Shown: positions 1 to 7,377, counted from the first letter of the stretch. The stretch: 64,000 bases of DNA from Betaproteobacteria bacterium (GCA_028065725.1 JAPTVL010000047.1:1-64000), one strand, 5' to 3'. Numbers and translations: made by a program. Notes: generated from the sequence alone by a model not told the origin.

Positions 1-27
1 AAAGGGCACGATCCTGTCGTAGCCTGA

Positions 28-138
28 TCAGCAAAGCTGCCGTTCAGCGTAATGTGCCGTCGAAGGGCCGCTTACCGATGCATTGCCGACCGAGTTGGCT
101 CGCAGGGCCAAGGTCGTCTTTGGCCGACGTCCGGTCAT
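28..138 (-). CDS. Possible 36-residue small protein or truncated gene
   Basis: A 36-codon frame starts at ATG 138. A strong GGAGG ribosome binding site sits seven bases upstream, and the frame lies 38 bp after the stop of the HAD phosphatase gene, so it could be the last gene of that operon. The peptide is basic at its N-terminus (MTGRRPKT) and I recognise no family. It could be a real small protein, or the 5' end of a gene cut or frameshifted near the window edge. The rest of positions 1-176 shows nothing else. Confidence 0.25.
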   Translation of the reverse strand: MTGRRPKTTLALRANSVGNASVSGPSTAHYAERQLC

Positions 139-176
139 CGAGCAACCTCCAATCCGGCCTGTCTATTGAGATCCCT

Positions 177-647
177 TCACGATCGTGCCTGCAACCAGCG
201 GCCTCGCCCCCCCAGCACCGGATCGCACCAGATCACCCTTCGCGCCAGGTCAGGGTTTGGTATCTGAGCCCCCCACACGATCCGGGGCTGATCATCCACC
301 ATCACCCAGTCGGATACTCCGAGCTGTTCGGCCATTACCCGGCACTCCTGAAACCGGTTGGCCGGCAGGGAGCCGGATGCATCGATACTCGTCGTGGTCC
401 CAATGACCCGATGCCCCCAATCGCCAAAGAATCCCTGAAGCTCCTGCAGCGAATGGGCATGCCGCCAACTTGACGAGTTGATCACGGAGACCTCCGGGCA
501 CTGATCGAGAATCCGGCCAAACGAGGGCAGGTGCTCGAACAGCCGTTCGCCGGAGTATTCAATTCCGGTGCTTGTGTAGGTGGCTTGAACTCGGTCGACA
601 CTGTGCATCACACCGTCGATGTCGAGGAAGAGCAGTCTGGTGCTCAC
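177..647 (-). CDS. HAD-superfamily phosphatase, HAD_SAK-like
   Basis: A 156-residue protein begins with the HAD motif I, FLDIDGVMH (residues 7-15), with the nucleophile Asp9 and the acid/base Asp11. VINSSSWR (about 55-62) matches the Ser/Thr motif II region, and WVMVDDQ (about 113-119) supplies the acidic motif IV. The size and the SSSWR signature resemble the HAD domain named from Swiss-Army-Knife RNA repair proteins, which are thought to be phosphatases acting on nucleic-acid ends. That assignment is family knowledge, not proof. The start overlaps the stop of the upstream tyrosine-phosphatase-like gene by 4 bp (ATGA), so the two are probably translationally coupled. The substrate is unknown. 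Confidence 0.75.
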   Translation of the reverse strand: MSTRLLFLDIDGVMHSVDRVQATYTSTGIEYSGERLFEHLPSFGRILDQCPEVSVINSSSWRHAHSLQELQGFFGDWGHRVIGTTTSIDASGSLPANRFQECRVMAEQLGVSDWVMVDDQPRIVWGAQIPNPDLARRVIWCDPVLGGRGRWLQARS

Positions 648-1087
648 TGCTTTTCTCCATCAGGCCGTGCCAGCCTCAGTCCGGACGCCTCGGTCAGCAC
701 CCGCAGCACCAGCAGATTCGCTTCACTGGCCTCCTGTCGGCGTGGAAACTGGCAGACCGTGGCCTCGGCCACATAGATTGCGACGGCCGCCGATCGGGAG
801 ATCCCAGCTTTGCAATGAATGATGCAGCGCCATTCCTTTTCCTGCGTGTGAATCCGTGCGATGAATTCGAGTATCGCGGTCGCGTGTTCGTCATGGAAAG
901 CAATCCAAGGCTCTTGGTCATTCTCGACATCGTGGAACTCCAAAGACAGGCGCTCAAGGAAGTGCGGCAGTCGGGGTGCCCGCTCGCCAGGCGTTGCGAT
1001 GCTGATCATCGCGACATCGGACTGGAGAGGCGCACCAGGAAGAACTTCCGCTTCGAGTTGTGCGATGAAATCGACGGAAAGGATCAT
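644..1087 (-). CDS. Dual-specificity/tyrosine phosphatase-like protein
   Basis: The 147-residue protein contains the Cys-based phosphatase signature HCKAGISRSA (about residues 90-99), which is the C-x5-R P-loop with the catalytic Cys and Arg present. A plausible general-acid region lies upstream around LEFHDVENDQEP. It resembles the small single-domain predicted tyrosine phosphatases often carried by phages and plasmids. Such folds also act on RNA 5' triphosphates or phosphoinositides, so protein tyrosine need not be the substrate. Both ends overlap neighbours by 4 bp, placing it in a tight operon with two metallophosphoesterases and a HAD phosphatase. Confidence 0.75.
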   Translation of the reverse strand: MILSVDFIAQLEAEVLPGAPLQSDVAMISIATPGERAPRLPHFLERLSLEFHDVENDQEPWIAFHDEHATAILEFIARIHTQEKEWRCIIHCKAGISRSAAVAIYVAEATVCQFPRRQEASEANLLVLRVLTEASGLRLARPDGEKQ

Positions 1088-1911
1088 GGCTCGATCACCT
1101 TATTCCATTCGAACCCACTGACTTTCCCGAGTCCGGAGTCCGCATAGCCACGCGCGTTCTGCGCCACCCGTCCGCCCAGCGTGCCGGCATATTCCCTCGC
1201 CCGATGCACGTGACCATGCACCCACAGGTCGGCCAGGGCGATCAGCGGATCCAGATGGCTGGCATAGGCCGCATCCAGATCGACCGCCGGTTCCTGCTCG
1301 ATGCCGCGGATACTGGGCGCGTGGTGGGTCACGACCACGGTCTTGCGCCAGGGCCCCGTTCTTTGCAATTCGGCCTCGAGGAAGGTCCGGCTCTCCCGGT
1401 GCCGGCCCACCACGTGGCGCCAGGTCAGGCGGTCCCCGGACCGGCGTCGGGTAAAGCCGAACGCGTGCGGGTCCGCGTCGAAATTGATCGGCCCGCGCCG
1501 CGTCAGGAAGATGTTGCCGAAGTCGCTCATCTCGCGCTCCGCGATCCGGCCGATCTCCTCCTGGCGCTCGGCCCCGAGCAGCGCGAAGTCGGTCCACAGC
1601 GTACAGCCCAGAAAGCGCACGTCGCCGAGGACGACGCCCTCGTTCTCCAGCAGATGCACCGAACGGCCAGCGAGCTTCTGCCGGGCCTTGCGCCACCACG
1701 CCTGTACAGTTCGCTGGCCGTACAGCTCATGGTTGCCGCAGACGTAGATCACCGGTTTGCTGAAGTGCTTGAGGGCGAAGTCCAGGCCCTGGAAGCCTGC
1801 ACCGATATCGCCGGCGAGGACATGGACATCGCAAGCGATGGACGCCAAATCCCACTCCCGACGCCATTGCTGGAATTCGAGGTGGACGTCGCTGATCACG
1901 TGCAGCTTCAT
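1084..1911 (-). CDS. Calcineurin-like metallophosphoesterase 1
   Basis: This 275-residue enzyme carries the full metallophosphoesterase motif set: DVHLEF (D-x-H) at residue 8, AGDIGAGF, CGNHELYG, VVTHHAPS and HGHVHR. I chose ATG 1911 because the protein then starts MKLHVISDVHL, directly at the first motif, and because it gives an ATGA overlap with the upstream gene. A longer frame exists upstream but runs through the neighbour. It is a clear paralogue of the next gene (shared FSKPVIYV-GNHE-YG and a LWTDF stretch) but lacks that gene's zinc ribbon. Expected products are phosphomonoesters or phosphodiester cleavage, probably with Mn or Fe. The substrate is not visible. Confidence 0.82.
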   Translation of the reverse strand: MKLHVISDVHLEFQQWRREWDLASIACDVHVLAGDIGAGFQGLDFALKHFSKPVIYVCGNHELYGQRTVQAWWRKARQKLAGRSVHLLENEGVVLGDVRFLGCTLWTDFALLGAERQEEIGRIAEREMSDFGNIFLTRRGPINFDADPHAFGFTRRRSGDRLTWRHVVGRHRESRTFLEAELQRTGPWRKTVVVTHHAPSIRGIEQEPAVDLDAAYASHLDPLIALADLWVHGHVHRAREYAGTLGGRVAQNARGYADSGLGKVSGFEWNKVIEP

Positions 1912-2870
1912 GAGCGGGCCACCTCGCTCCGCGCGGCCGCGCCGATCTCGACGATCTTCGCTGGATCGAAGGCCGGGTTCTCGTACCGGTCCTTCAGGCG
2001 ATCTGGATAGCCCCTGGGATTGCACACTACACGGCACTTACCGATTCGGTAGTCAAAGCCATCGTGGGTGTGGCCATGAATCCACAGGTCTGCCTTCGCC
2101 ACCAGATGATCGAGGTTCGAGGCAAAGGCCGCCGACATCAGCGCCGGCTTGAATCGATCGGCGACCGACTGCATGGACGGCAGGTGGTGGGTCACCACCA
2201 GGGTCGGGCCATCGAAGGGCGTGGCCATTGTTTCGGCGAGGAAGGCTGTCGAGATGCGATGCAGGCGCACGGTGTCGACCGGCGACAGGAAGCCGCCGCC
2301 ACTGAAACGGATCACGCTGAAATCGCTCATGCCGTGCTTGGCATCGATGAGACACCGGCCCATCGTGCCCCGGTCGCTGCCGTAAAGCATGAAATCTGTC
2401 CACAGCACTGCGCCCAAGATGCGCACGCCGCCAATCTCGATGGCGTCGTTGTCCAGCAGATGGACGTGCGCGTATCGAGCCGCGCATTTGCGCAACTCCG
2501 CGGTCAGTCCAATCAGGTGCGCGCCATAGAACTCGTGGTTGCCAGGCACATAGATCACCGGCTTGGAGAACGTCTCCGCCGCCCAATGGATGGCATGCGT
2601 ATGGCTGTGGATGTCGCCGGCCAGGACGACCACGTCGTAGCGGTCCGGATTGGGCAGCGCCAAGTCCCAGTCGCTGCGTAGGTAGCCGCAGGCATCCGGC
2701 GTGGTGACGCCAGTTCCGTCCGTTCCGCAGACGTTGCAGCGTCCCTGGTTCCAGGTCAAGCCGTCCGACCAATTTCCCTGGCGATACCGCTCGCCGCAGG
2801 AATGACACACGTAGCCGGGTTGCAGGCCACGGAACTCGAGATGAAGGTCACTCAATATCAATGCTCTCAT
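1908..2870 (-). CDS. Metallophosphoesterase 2 with inserted zinc ribbon
   Basis: A 320-residue paralogue of the downstream gene. The first metal motif is DLHLEF (Asp8, His10). It is followed by an insertion with CHSC (Cys22/Cys25) and CNVC (Cys45/Cys48), spaced like a zinc ribbon, before AGDIHSH, PGNHEFYG, VVTHH and HGHTHDG complete the catalytic set. The ribbon is absent from the paralogue, so it may bind nucleic acid or a partner protein; that is inference. The gene starts 11 bp after the stop of metallophosphoesterase 3 and overlaps metallophosphoesterase 1 by 4 bp, consistent with one transcript. Confidence 0.82.
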   Translation of the reverse strand: MRALILSDLHLEFRGLQPGYVCHSCGERYRQGNWSDGLTWNQGRCNVCGTDGTGVTTPDACGYLRSDWDLALPNPDRYDVVVLAGDIHSHTHAIHWAAETFSKPVIYVPGNHEFYGAHLIGLTAELRKCAARYAHVHLLDNDAIEIGGVRILGAVLWTDFMLYGSDRGTMGRCLIDAKHGMSDFSVIRFSGGGFLSPVDTVRLHRISTAFLAETMATPFDGPTLVVTHHLPSMQSVADRFKPALMSAAFASNLDHLVAKADLWIHGHTHDGFDYRIGKCRVVCNPRGYPDRLKDRYENPAFDPAKIVEIGAAARSEVARS

Positions 2871-2881
2871 GGTCTACTCTT

Positions 2882-3664
2882 TCATCCCGGTTCGGCTAGG
2901 CGAATCGCTCCGCCATACAAGTCCCGGATCCCGCGCAATCCCACGGCATGGATCCGGTAGCCCTCGCCACCATCCGGATAAGTTTGATCGCCGTGGTGAT
3001 GGCCATGGAACACCGCACTCACTCCCATGGTGCGCGCCAGCTCGTCGATCGCGCGAAAGCCGTGCGGATGCGCGGCCGGCGCTTCATGCGATACCAAGAT
3101 ATCGGCCCGCTGCCGGGCCAGGTGTTCGATAGTCTCGGGAAAGATCGTGCTGTTGTGCCGGCGCAAGCGCCCCGCCAGGGTGTCATTGGCCAACTCGGAG
3201 ACGCGGTCCGGTATGGCTTCCGCCCGGATCGCGTCTATTTTCGACACACGGCGTCGCACTCCCTGCTGGCGCCGCAGGCTGCGTTCATAGTCGCGGTAGC
3301 TGCGAAATAACGGTGGCTCGCCCCCCTCCCCAGGAAACCACACCTCGCCGCGGAAGATTCCGCCCAGACCGGCGATACGGACCCCGGCGACCGTCACGAC
3401 ACGGCCATGCAGGTTTTTCTCCTGCGCGTCGAGCATGTTCTGCCAGGTGTCCTGCCGATCGGTGTCATGGTTGCCGTGGATATGCCACGGCTCAGCCGTG
3501 GCATCGAGAAAGGGCTGATATTCCTGCCGCAGGGGACGGTTCGGTTCGAGATCACCAAGGAAGATGATGGCCGTCGGCCTCTCGGCCATGGGAGTGCGGT
3601 CGATCGCAGCCAGGACATGGCTGAAGCGCCCGTGAATGTCACCCGCGAACCAGATTGCTCCCAT
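2882..3664 (-). CDS. Metallophosphoesterase 3
   Basis: A 260-residue enzyme of the calcineurin-like fold, more distant from the two paralogues downstream. Its motifs are AGDIHGRF (near the N-terminus), FLGDLEPNR, HGNHD, LVSHEAPAAH and FHGHHHGD. The protein begins almost at the first motif, and ATG 3664 follows a GGAAG-like ribosome binding site, which supports this start. A 16-bp near-palindrome lies just upstream at 3676-3691, so this may be the first gene of a five-gene operon running to 177. The exonuclease gene ends 55 bp upstream on the same strand. The substrate is unknown. Confidence 0.8.
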   Translation of the reverse strand: MGAIWFAGDIHGRFSHVLAAIDRTPMAERPTAIIFLGDLEPNRPLRQEYQPFLDATAEPWHIHGNHDTDRQDTWQNMLDAQEKNLHGRVVTVAGVRIAGLGGIFRGEVWFPGEGGEPPLFRSYRDYERSLRRQQGVRRRVSKIDAIRAEAIPDRVSELANDTLAGRLRRHNSTIFPETIEHLARQRADILVSHEAPAAHPHGFRAIDELARTMGVSAVFHGHHHGDQTYPDGGEGYRIHAVGLRGIRDLYGGAIRLAEPG

Positions 3665-3675
3665 ACTTCCACCCG

Positions 3676-3691
3676 TAAACAGATTTGTTTA
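3676..3691. promoter_or_regulatory. 16-bp near-palindrome, copy 1
   Basis: TAAACAGATTTGTTTA is a 16-bp inverted repeat with one mismatched pair. It lies 12 bp upstream of the start of metallophosphoesterase 3. The same sequence with a perfect palindrome recurs at 7470-7485, and the identity extends over about 21 of 22 bases. It probably binds a dimeric regulator encoded by the element. A terminator is less likely because there is no loop and the stem is AT-only. Confidence 0.5.
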
Positions 3692-3719
3692 AGCGCAACA
3701 GTTCTACACCTTACGCCGA

Positions 3720-4280
3720 TCAATCCTGCGGCCAGCCATGCGCTGACCAGGCCGCGCGCAATGCCTTGGCATCTGCCAACGCATGGTGCTGCGGCAACCC
3801 GATTCGCTTGAATTCACGGTAGTAGGTGTGCGCCGCAGCTTCGTCCATGGAGTAGTACCGCGCCCGCTTCTGCGTGTTGCATGGCCACACTTCGTTGGCC
3901 TCATCGAATAGATTCAACAGCAGCGGCAGGTCATAACTCGGGGCATCGGACACCAGCACCACTTCCTGCTCCTGGCTCTCAATCCACTTTCGAATGGTCA
4001 TTGCCAGCCCGCCTAGGCTAAACGGAGGCAGGCCACCTGCCCGATGGGTGACCTGGTCCAGCAGAGGAACGACATTTGCCTGTACGAACTGATTCGCCCA
4101 GGGTGCCCAGAATTTGGGCTCCAGTTCGCCGTAAAACTCCGATCCCTCCTCGGAGACAAATCCAACTGAAATCAGGAAGGGGTCTTGGACCAGGTCGGTG
4201 AACTCGGTGTCGAAAAATATCAATATGGCCTTCTCGGAAGGCCGACTCGGGTCGGTGGGGACGGCCGGGTTTGTTTCCAT
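3720..4280 (-). CDS. DEDDh-type 3'-5' exonuclease (RNase T-like fold)
   Basis: I chose ATG 4280, giving 186 residues, because AAGGAG lies at ideal spacing upstream; a longer frame is open but has no such site. The protein shows FFDTEFTD (D-x-E of Exo I, near residue 25), SDAPSYD (Exo II region) and HHALADAKA (H-x4-D of Exo III), which together make the DEDDh catalytic set. It is shorter than oligoribonuclease or the DnaQ subunit and lacks extra domains. It probably removes nucleotides from the 3' ends of RNA or DNA. It lies upstream of the three metallophosphoesterases on the same strand, suggesting a shared role in nucleic-acid end processing. Confidence 0.75.
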   Translation of the reverse strand: METNPAVPTDPSRPSEKAILIFFDTEFTDLVQDPFLISVGFVSEEGSEFYGELEPKFWAPWANQFVQANVVPLLDQVTHRAGGLPPFSLGGLAMTIRKWIESQEQEVVLVSDAPSYDLPLLLNLFDEANEVWPCNTQKRARYYSMDEAAAHTYYREFKRIGLPQHHALADAKALRAAWSAHGWPQD

Positions 4281-4402
4281 CGTGTGCTCCTTATGGCCTC
4301 GTGGGCCCTTGTCGTGCTGTAGGTGACCGGTGGGTCGCTGTTTCCGTTTCTGTGTTGCCTTGTCCAACTCTAGGTGGCGCCGAATATCCACTTCCACGGA
4401 GA

Positions 4403-4498
4403 TTCACACTTCCGCATTTCCGCACGTCCGGCGCTCCGCACCTTCGCACGTCCGCCTCTCCGCATTTGCGGAACTCCGCCAATGCGGAGATCCGTGCC
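4403..4498 (+). repeat. Octamer array A: 12 units, consensus TCCGCAYN
   Basis: Read in steps of eight from 4403, the sequence splits exactly into 12 units such as TCCGCATT, TCCGCACG, TCCGGCGC, TCCGCACC, TTCGCACG, TCCGCCTC, TGCGGAAC and TCCGCCAA. No unit is 7 or 9 bases long. The first part is conserved (TCCGC) and the last three bases vary. Three late units begin TGCGGA or end in bases that pair with earlier units. The units are the reverse complement type of array C at 4960. Confidence 0.7.
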
Positions 4499-4506
4499 CA
4501 TAAAGC

Positions 4507-4534
4507 ACAAACCCCGCTGCGGGGCGGGGTTTGT
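4507..4534. terminator. 11-bp perfect hairpin, possible bidirectional terminator
   Basis: ACAAACCCCGC (4507-4517) pairs perfectly with GCGGGGTTTGT (4524-4534) across a 6-base loop. The flanks are only weakly T-rich (GTCTT on the plus side, GCTTTAT on the minus side), so termination is plausible but not certain. Confidence 0.5.
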
Positions 4535-4646
4535 GGTCTTGCAAGAACTCTAAGTTGCGCCTCTTCACCCCGACGAATAGTGCTCCGGCCACGTCATACG
4601 GACGTTGGTCGGGTTGAAATTAGTCGAAATCGGCATAAATTTACAC

Positions 4647-4662
4647 ATCATGTCGACATGAT
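4647..4662. promoter_or_regulatory. 16-bp perfect palindrome ATCATGTCGACATGAT
   Basis: All 16 bases form an uninterrupted palindrome in otherwise non-coding DNA, 490 bp upstream of the ParB-like gene. It does not match the chromosomal parS consensus. It is a possible binding site for that ParB or for another dimeric protein. Confidence 0.35.
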
Positions 4663-4770
4663 CCGCGGTTGATAGGGATGGTGTCAAGTTTTCTGCGAGC
4701 CTGAGATCAAATTGCCGCCAGAAGTCACGAACACGGGCCCGCAATCGATCGGATGAGCGGTCGCTGCAAT

Positions 4771-4938
4771 CAATCACGCCATCACGCCACTACGCAATCA
4801 AACCATCACAAAATCACACAATCACGCCACCACGCTACCGCGCCACCACTCTGGCACTCTGGCACGCCGCCACTCAGTCGCGCAGTCATGCAGTCATGCA
4901 GCAACGCGATCAAGCCATCACACCATCACGCCATCATG
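4771..4938 (+). repeat. Octamer array B: 21 units, consensus CCATCACG
   Basis: The 168 bases divide into 21 consecutive octamers without a single slip: CAATCACG, CCATCACG, CCACTACG, CAATCAAA, CCATCACA, AAATCACA, then more diverged units (CTGGCACT, CAGTCATG, CGATCAAG) and a return to CCATCACG and CCATCATG at the end. Units differ by one to four bases while the period is kept. The plus strand is poor in G. No coding function fits, since 8 is not a multiple of 3. Confidence 0.8.
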
Positions 4939-4959
4939 GAGGCGCTGAAGCATAGAAGT

Positions 4960-4999
4960 GCGGAGAGGCGGAGAGGCGGAGAGGCGGAGAGGCGGAAAG
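4960..4999 (+). repeat. Octamer array C: 5 units of GCGGAGAG
   Basis: Four exact GCGGAGAG units and one GCGGAAAG lie head to tail directly upstream of the ParB-like gene region. The unit is the reverse complement, after rotation, of TCCGCCTC in array A, so arrays A and C are inverted relative to each other around array B. Confidence 0.8.
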
Positions 5000-5138
5000 A
5001 TTCGTGCCAGACCATGACGGTTTGATATTCTGTATGGACTGGCTACAGACACCAGCCGAGACCCTCAGCGGTGCCAATCCTTATGCGATGCAACGCCAGG
5101 AAGTCAGGAGGAGGGCCCATCAATGTGAAGGAACTGCC

Positions 5139-5984
5139 ATGCATAGAATCGCAAATCTCGAGGCCAAGATCCAGGAGAAAGGAATCATGATGATCGACGT
5201 CGCCGCCATTGCGCCCAATCCATGGCAACCAAGAAGCGCCTTTGATCAGAACGAGATTGCGAACCTGGCCTCGTCGATTGCCGAAGTGGGGCTGATTCAG
5301 CCGATCGTTGTTCGCCGTGTCCAAACTTTGGGCACGGCGTCCTATGAATTGATCGCTGGTGAGCGACGATGGCGCGCGCACCAACGACTGGGTCGAGGGG
5401 AGATCAAGGCGACAGTCATTGAGGCAAGCAATGACGATATGGCGATCCTCGCTCTGGTTGAAAACATCGAGCGCCAGGATCTGTCCGATTACGAGATTGC
5501 CAAGGCCATACGTCGCGCTGAGAAGGAGTTTCCCAGCCGCAAAGGTATGGCCAAGGCGCTCGGGATGACGCGATCCGACTTCTACCATTATCTGGCATTT
5601 GACTCGTTGCCGACCGATGTCACGGCAAGCCTGGAGATGGAACCAAGAATACTGGGACGATCCGCGGCCAGCGATATTCAGCGCGTAATCAGGAAGTGGG
5701 GGGAGCCGGCCAGAACTGTTCTGTCCGATATTTGGCCGCGGGTGAGATGCGGTGGACTGGATCAGGGGCAGATCGTTGCCACGATTGAGGCTGCCTTAAC
5801 CGGACGTAGAAGCCTGCGAACAGACCGCGACTTAAAGAAGCTCTTCATTGGCCGTGAGCTAGCGGGTTCGATTACCCGCGACTCGCACCGACTCACCGTG
5901 ACGCTAAGGACCGCGGCTCTGTCGAGTGAGAAAGAGGGCCGTCTGCGTATGTTCGTCGAAGATCTGCTGAGGGACCCTGGCTGA
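5139..5984 (+). CDS. ParB/Spo0J-family DNA-binding protein
   Basis: The protein has the ParB N-terminal domain with NPWQPR (about residues 27-32) and the CTP/DNA-binding box GERRWRAH (about 73-80), followed by ENIERQDLSDYEIA and a helix-turn-helix around AKALGMTRSDFYHYL. I start it at ATG 5139, after AAGGA, giving 281 residues. ATG 5187, after AGGAGAAAGGA, is equally possible and would begin MMIDVAAI. A GTG at 5004 is less likely. No ParA ATPase is adjacent. It is probably a partition or regulatory protein of the integrated element, and the octamer arrays just upstream are candidate binding sites. Confidence 0.8.
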   Translation: MHRIANLEAKIQEKGIMMIDVAAIAPNPWQPRSAFDQNEIANLASSIAEVGLIQPIVVRRVQTLGTASYELIAGERRWRAHQRLGRGEIKATVIEASNDDMAILALVENIERQDLSDYEIAKAIRRAEKEFPSRKGMAKALGMTRSDFYHYLAFDSLPTDVTASLEMEPRILGRSAASDIQRVIRKWGEPARTVLSDIWPRVRCGGLDQGQIVATIEAALTGRRSLRTDRDLKKLFIGRELAGSITRDSHRLTVTLRTAALSSEKEGRLRMFVEDLLRDPG

Positions 5985-6231
5985 TCAGTTCGGGCGCCTA
6001 CATCCTTACGCATGCGAAGAGTGGCAAGCCCGACACTCACGATGCGGTGGTGAAGTGTTCTAGTGGCACCGTGAAATTCCGGGGAACGTGTCCAAACCTT
6101 GGCCCCTCTGATCCCCGTGTTCCAGATCCAAAAAGATCATTTTATTTACGTAATTCGTAAAAAACTTACTGTTTTCCGGCGAGACCCAGACATAACTCGA
6201 TTAATGTCGCTATCTAAGCGACGAGAGCCGA

Positions 6232-6412
6232 AATGCTTGCTTTTAAGAGTAGGGTAGGGTGCAAAGTGAAATTGTTCCACGCGCAGAGAAGCCTCGGAAA
6301 ACGTACTGTCACAACTGTTGCGGTGGGTCGTCGAGAATTTCGTGAAACAATTTTTGACTGGCCTCGTCCCGACTTTAACGGCTGCTGAACTATTTGCCAC
6401 CATCCCTAGGTG
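6232..6412 (+). pseudogene. Possible remnant of an unrecognised gene
   Basis: From about 6274 to the TGA at 6410-6412 one frame reads as a plausible protein end (VLSQLLRWVVENFVKQF, then LTAAELFATIPR), but a stop lies at its upstream edge and there is no start codon. The neighbouring frame opens with ATG 6232 and could be joined to it by one frameshift. No family is recognised. Confidence 0.2.
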
Positions 6413-6590
6413 ATGCAGGTCATGGTGGCCGCTTGCGCGAAAATTGGGCACAGGATCGGCGGATCATTTGGACGCAGGACCGCGTGTCATCATGCAGGTC
6501 GGTGCATTCACGCACCAGCCCCGGTATCCTCTCTGCCCAAGTGGGCGATGCAGTCTGCACGTCGCAAATAGGGCGGAAACACGTCGGTAA

Positions 6591-6764
6591 CGAGTTGCGT
6601 CAGCATCTTGTGCCGCACTCGTGGCCGTTGTCACCGGCTGCGCCATATTTGCGCCGTATTTGCGACTGATTTCCGACTTGAATGAGAATGATCTGCCCGA
6701 TAATCTGGTGGCCGGGATCACCTATCACTATTACCTTGCGTTGTTGATGGCGCTGGAGATCTGA
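6591..6764 (+). pseudogene. Possible remnant or small protein, about 57 codons
   Basis: The frame ending at TGA 6762-6764 has a protein-like composition (APYLRLISDLNENDLPDN, then GITYHYYLALLMALEI). It has no ATG; a GTG at 6621 is the only usable start I see, and there is no clear ribosome binding site. It is either a small membrane-associated protein or the end of a broken gene. Confidence 0.2.
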
Positions 6765-6834
6765 ACGCCGAATACTGTAATAGTGATTTCGGATCAGATC
6801 ATTGATGCAGCGCGGCTCTGTGACGGCTTCTTGA

Positions 6835-7377
6835 CTAGCGCCGCCGCCCCAACTTGTCGATTGCTATCCAGGTTGCCAGCATCAGGCCGACCAAAATAAT
6901 CCCCCACTCCGCGGCACTCAGTCGTTCATAAAACGGTATTGCCGGCACCTCGCCGGCCAGAACGATGCTGTCATCCGTTGGGGTCATCGTGAGCTTGTCG
7001 CCCAGTTGCTCCAGTTTCATTTTTCCAAGAACATTCATGCCCAGCAGCGGCGACGTCAGTTCCGGCGCCACAACGACGGTGGCGATCGTCGCGTAACTAG
7101 CGAAGCGAATCTTGGCATTTGTGTAGCTGCAGCCGGTGACAGTGCCATTGGCGGTTTGCAATCGGACGGGATAGCAGGGACCTTCAAGCCGCATGTTTTT
7201 GGAGATCGAGCGGGGAACAGAGGTTGTCGACGCTCCGGTATCAATCAAGAACTCAACTCGAACGCCATTCACTTCGCCATTGGCGAAAAAGTGATTGTTG
7301 GTCTTGGTCAGCGAGGCGCCAAAGCAGATTGCCGGCAGGGCGATCAGGATGGCGAGAAGCGATGCGGCGATCGGCAT
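6835..7377 (-). CDS. Retropepsin-like aspartic protease, membrane-anchored
   Basis: The 180-residue protein starts with a signal peptide or anchor (MPIAASLLAILIALPAICFG), then has the aspartyl protease active site FLIDTGASTTSV (D-T-G-A at about residues 46-49) and the later hydrophobic-hydrophobic-Gly element LLGMNVL. A second membrane segment, WGIILVGLMLATWIAI, lies at the C-terminus. This matches the clan AA single-chain bacterial proteases that probably act as dimers in the periplasm. I chose ATG 7377 because it starts directly at the signal peptide; longer frames begin with TTG inside the palindrome at 7470. It sits between the integrase gene and the eroded region on the same strand. The substrate is unknown. 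Confidence 0.72.
   Translation of the reverse strand: MPIAASLLAILIALPAICFGASLTKTNNHFFANGEVNGVRVEFLIDTGASTTSVPRSISKNMRLEGPCYPVRLQTANGTVTGCSYTNAKIRFASYATIATVVVAPELTSPLLGMNVLGKMKLEQLGDKLTMTPTDDSIVLAGEVPAIPFYERLSAAEWGIILVGLMLATWIAIDKLGRRR

Larger units (their letters stand above)
4281..5138. other. Repeat-rich intergenic region without a clear gene
   Basis: This 860-bp stretch separates the exonuclease promoter from the ParB-like gene. It holds three arrays with 8-bp periods, one strong hairpin and one 16-bp palindrome, each listed separately. A 70-codon frame on the minus strand (4565-4777) is open, but it has only a GTG start inside the central array and no recognised family, so I do not call it a gene. 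The promoter of the exonuclease should lie just above 4280, but I see no convincing -35/-10 pair. Confidence 0.6.
5985..6834. other. 850-bp eroded region, no intact gene
   Basis: The stretch contains an AT-rich patch around 6130-6180, unlike the flanks, and only short open frames. Two plus-strand fragments look coding in composition and are listed separately. I see no tRNA, complete transposase or clear terminal repeats. It looks like decayed mobile DNA. Confidence 0.45.

Noticed and set aside
4647..4662. Canonical chromosomal parS site
   Set aside because: The sequence ATCATGTCGACATGAT does not match the known parS consensus; kept only as a palindrome.
4403..4999. CRISPR array
   Set aside because: Units are 8 bp with no spacers of constant length and no cas genes; period and unit length exclude CRISPR.
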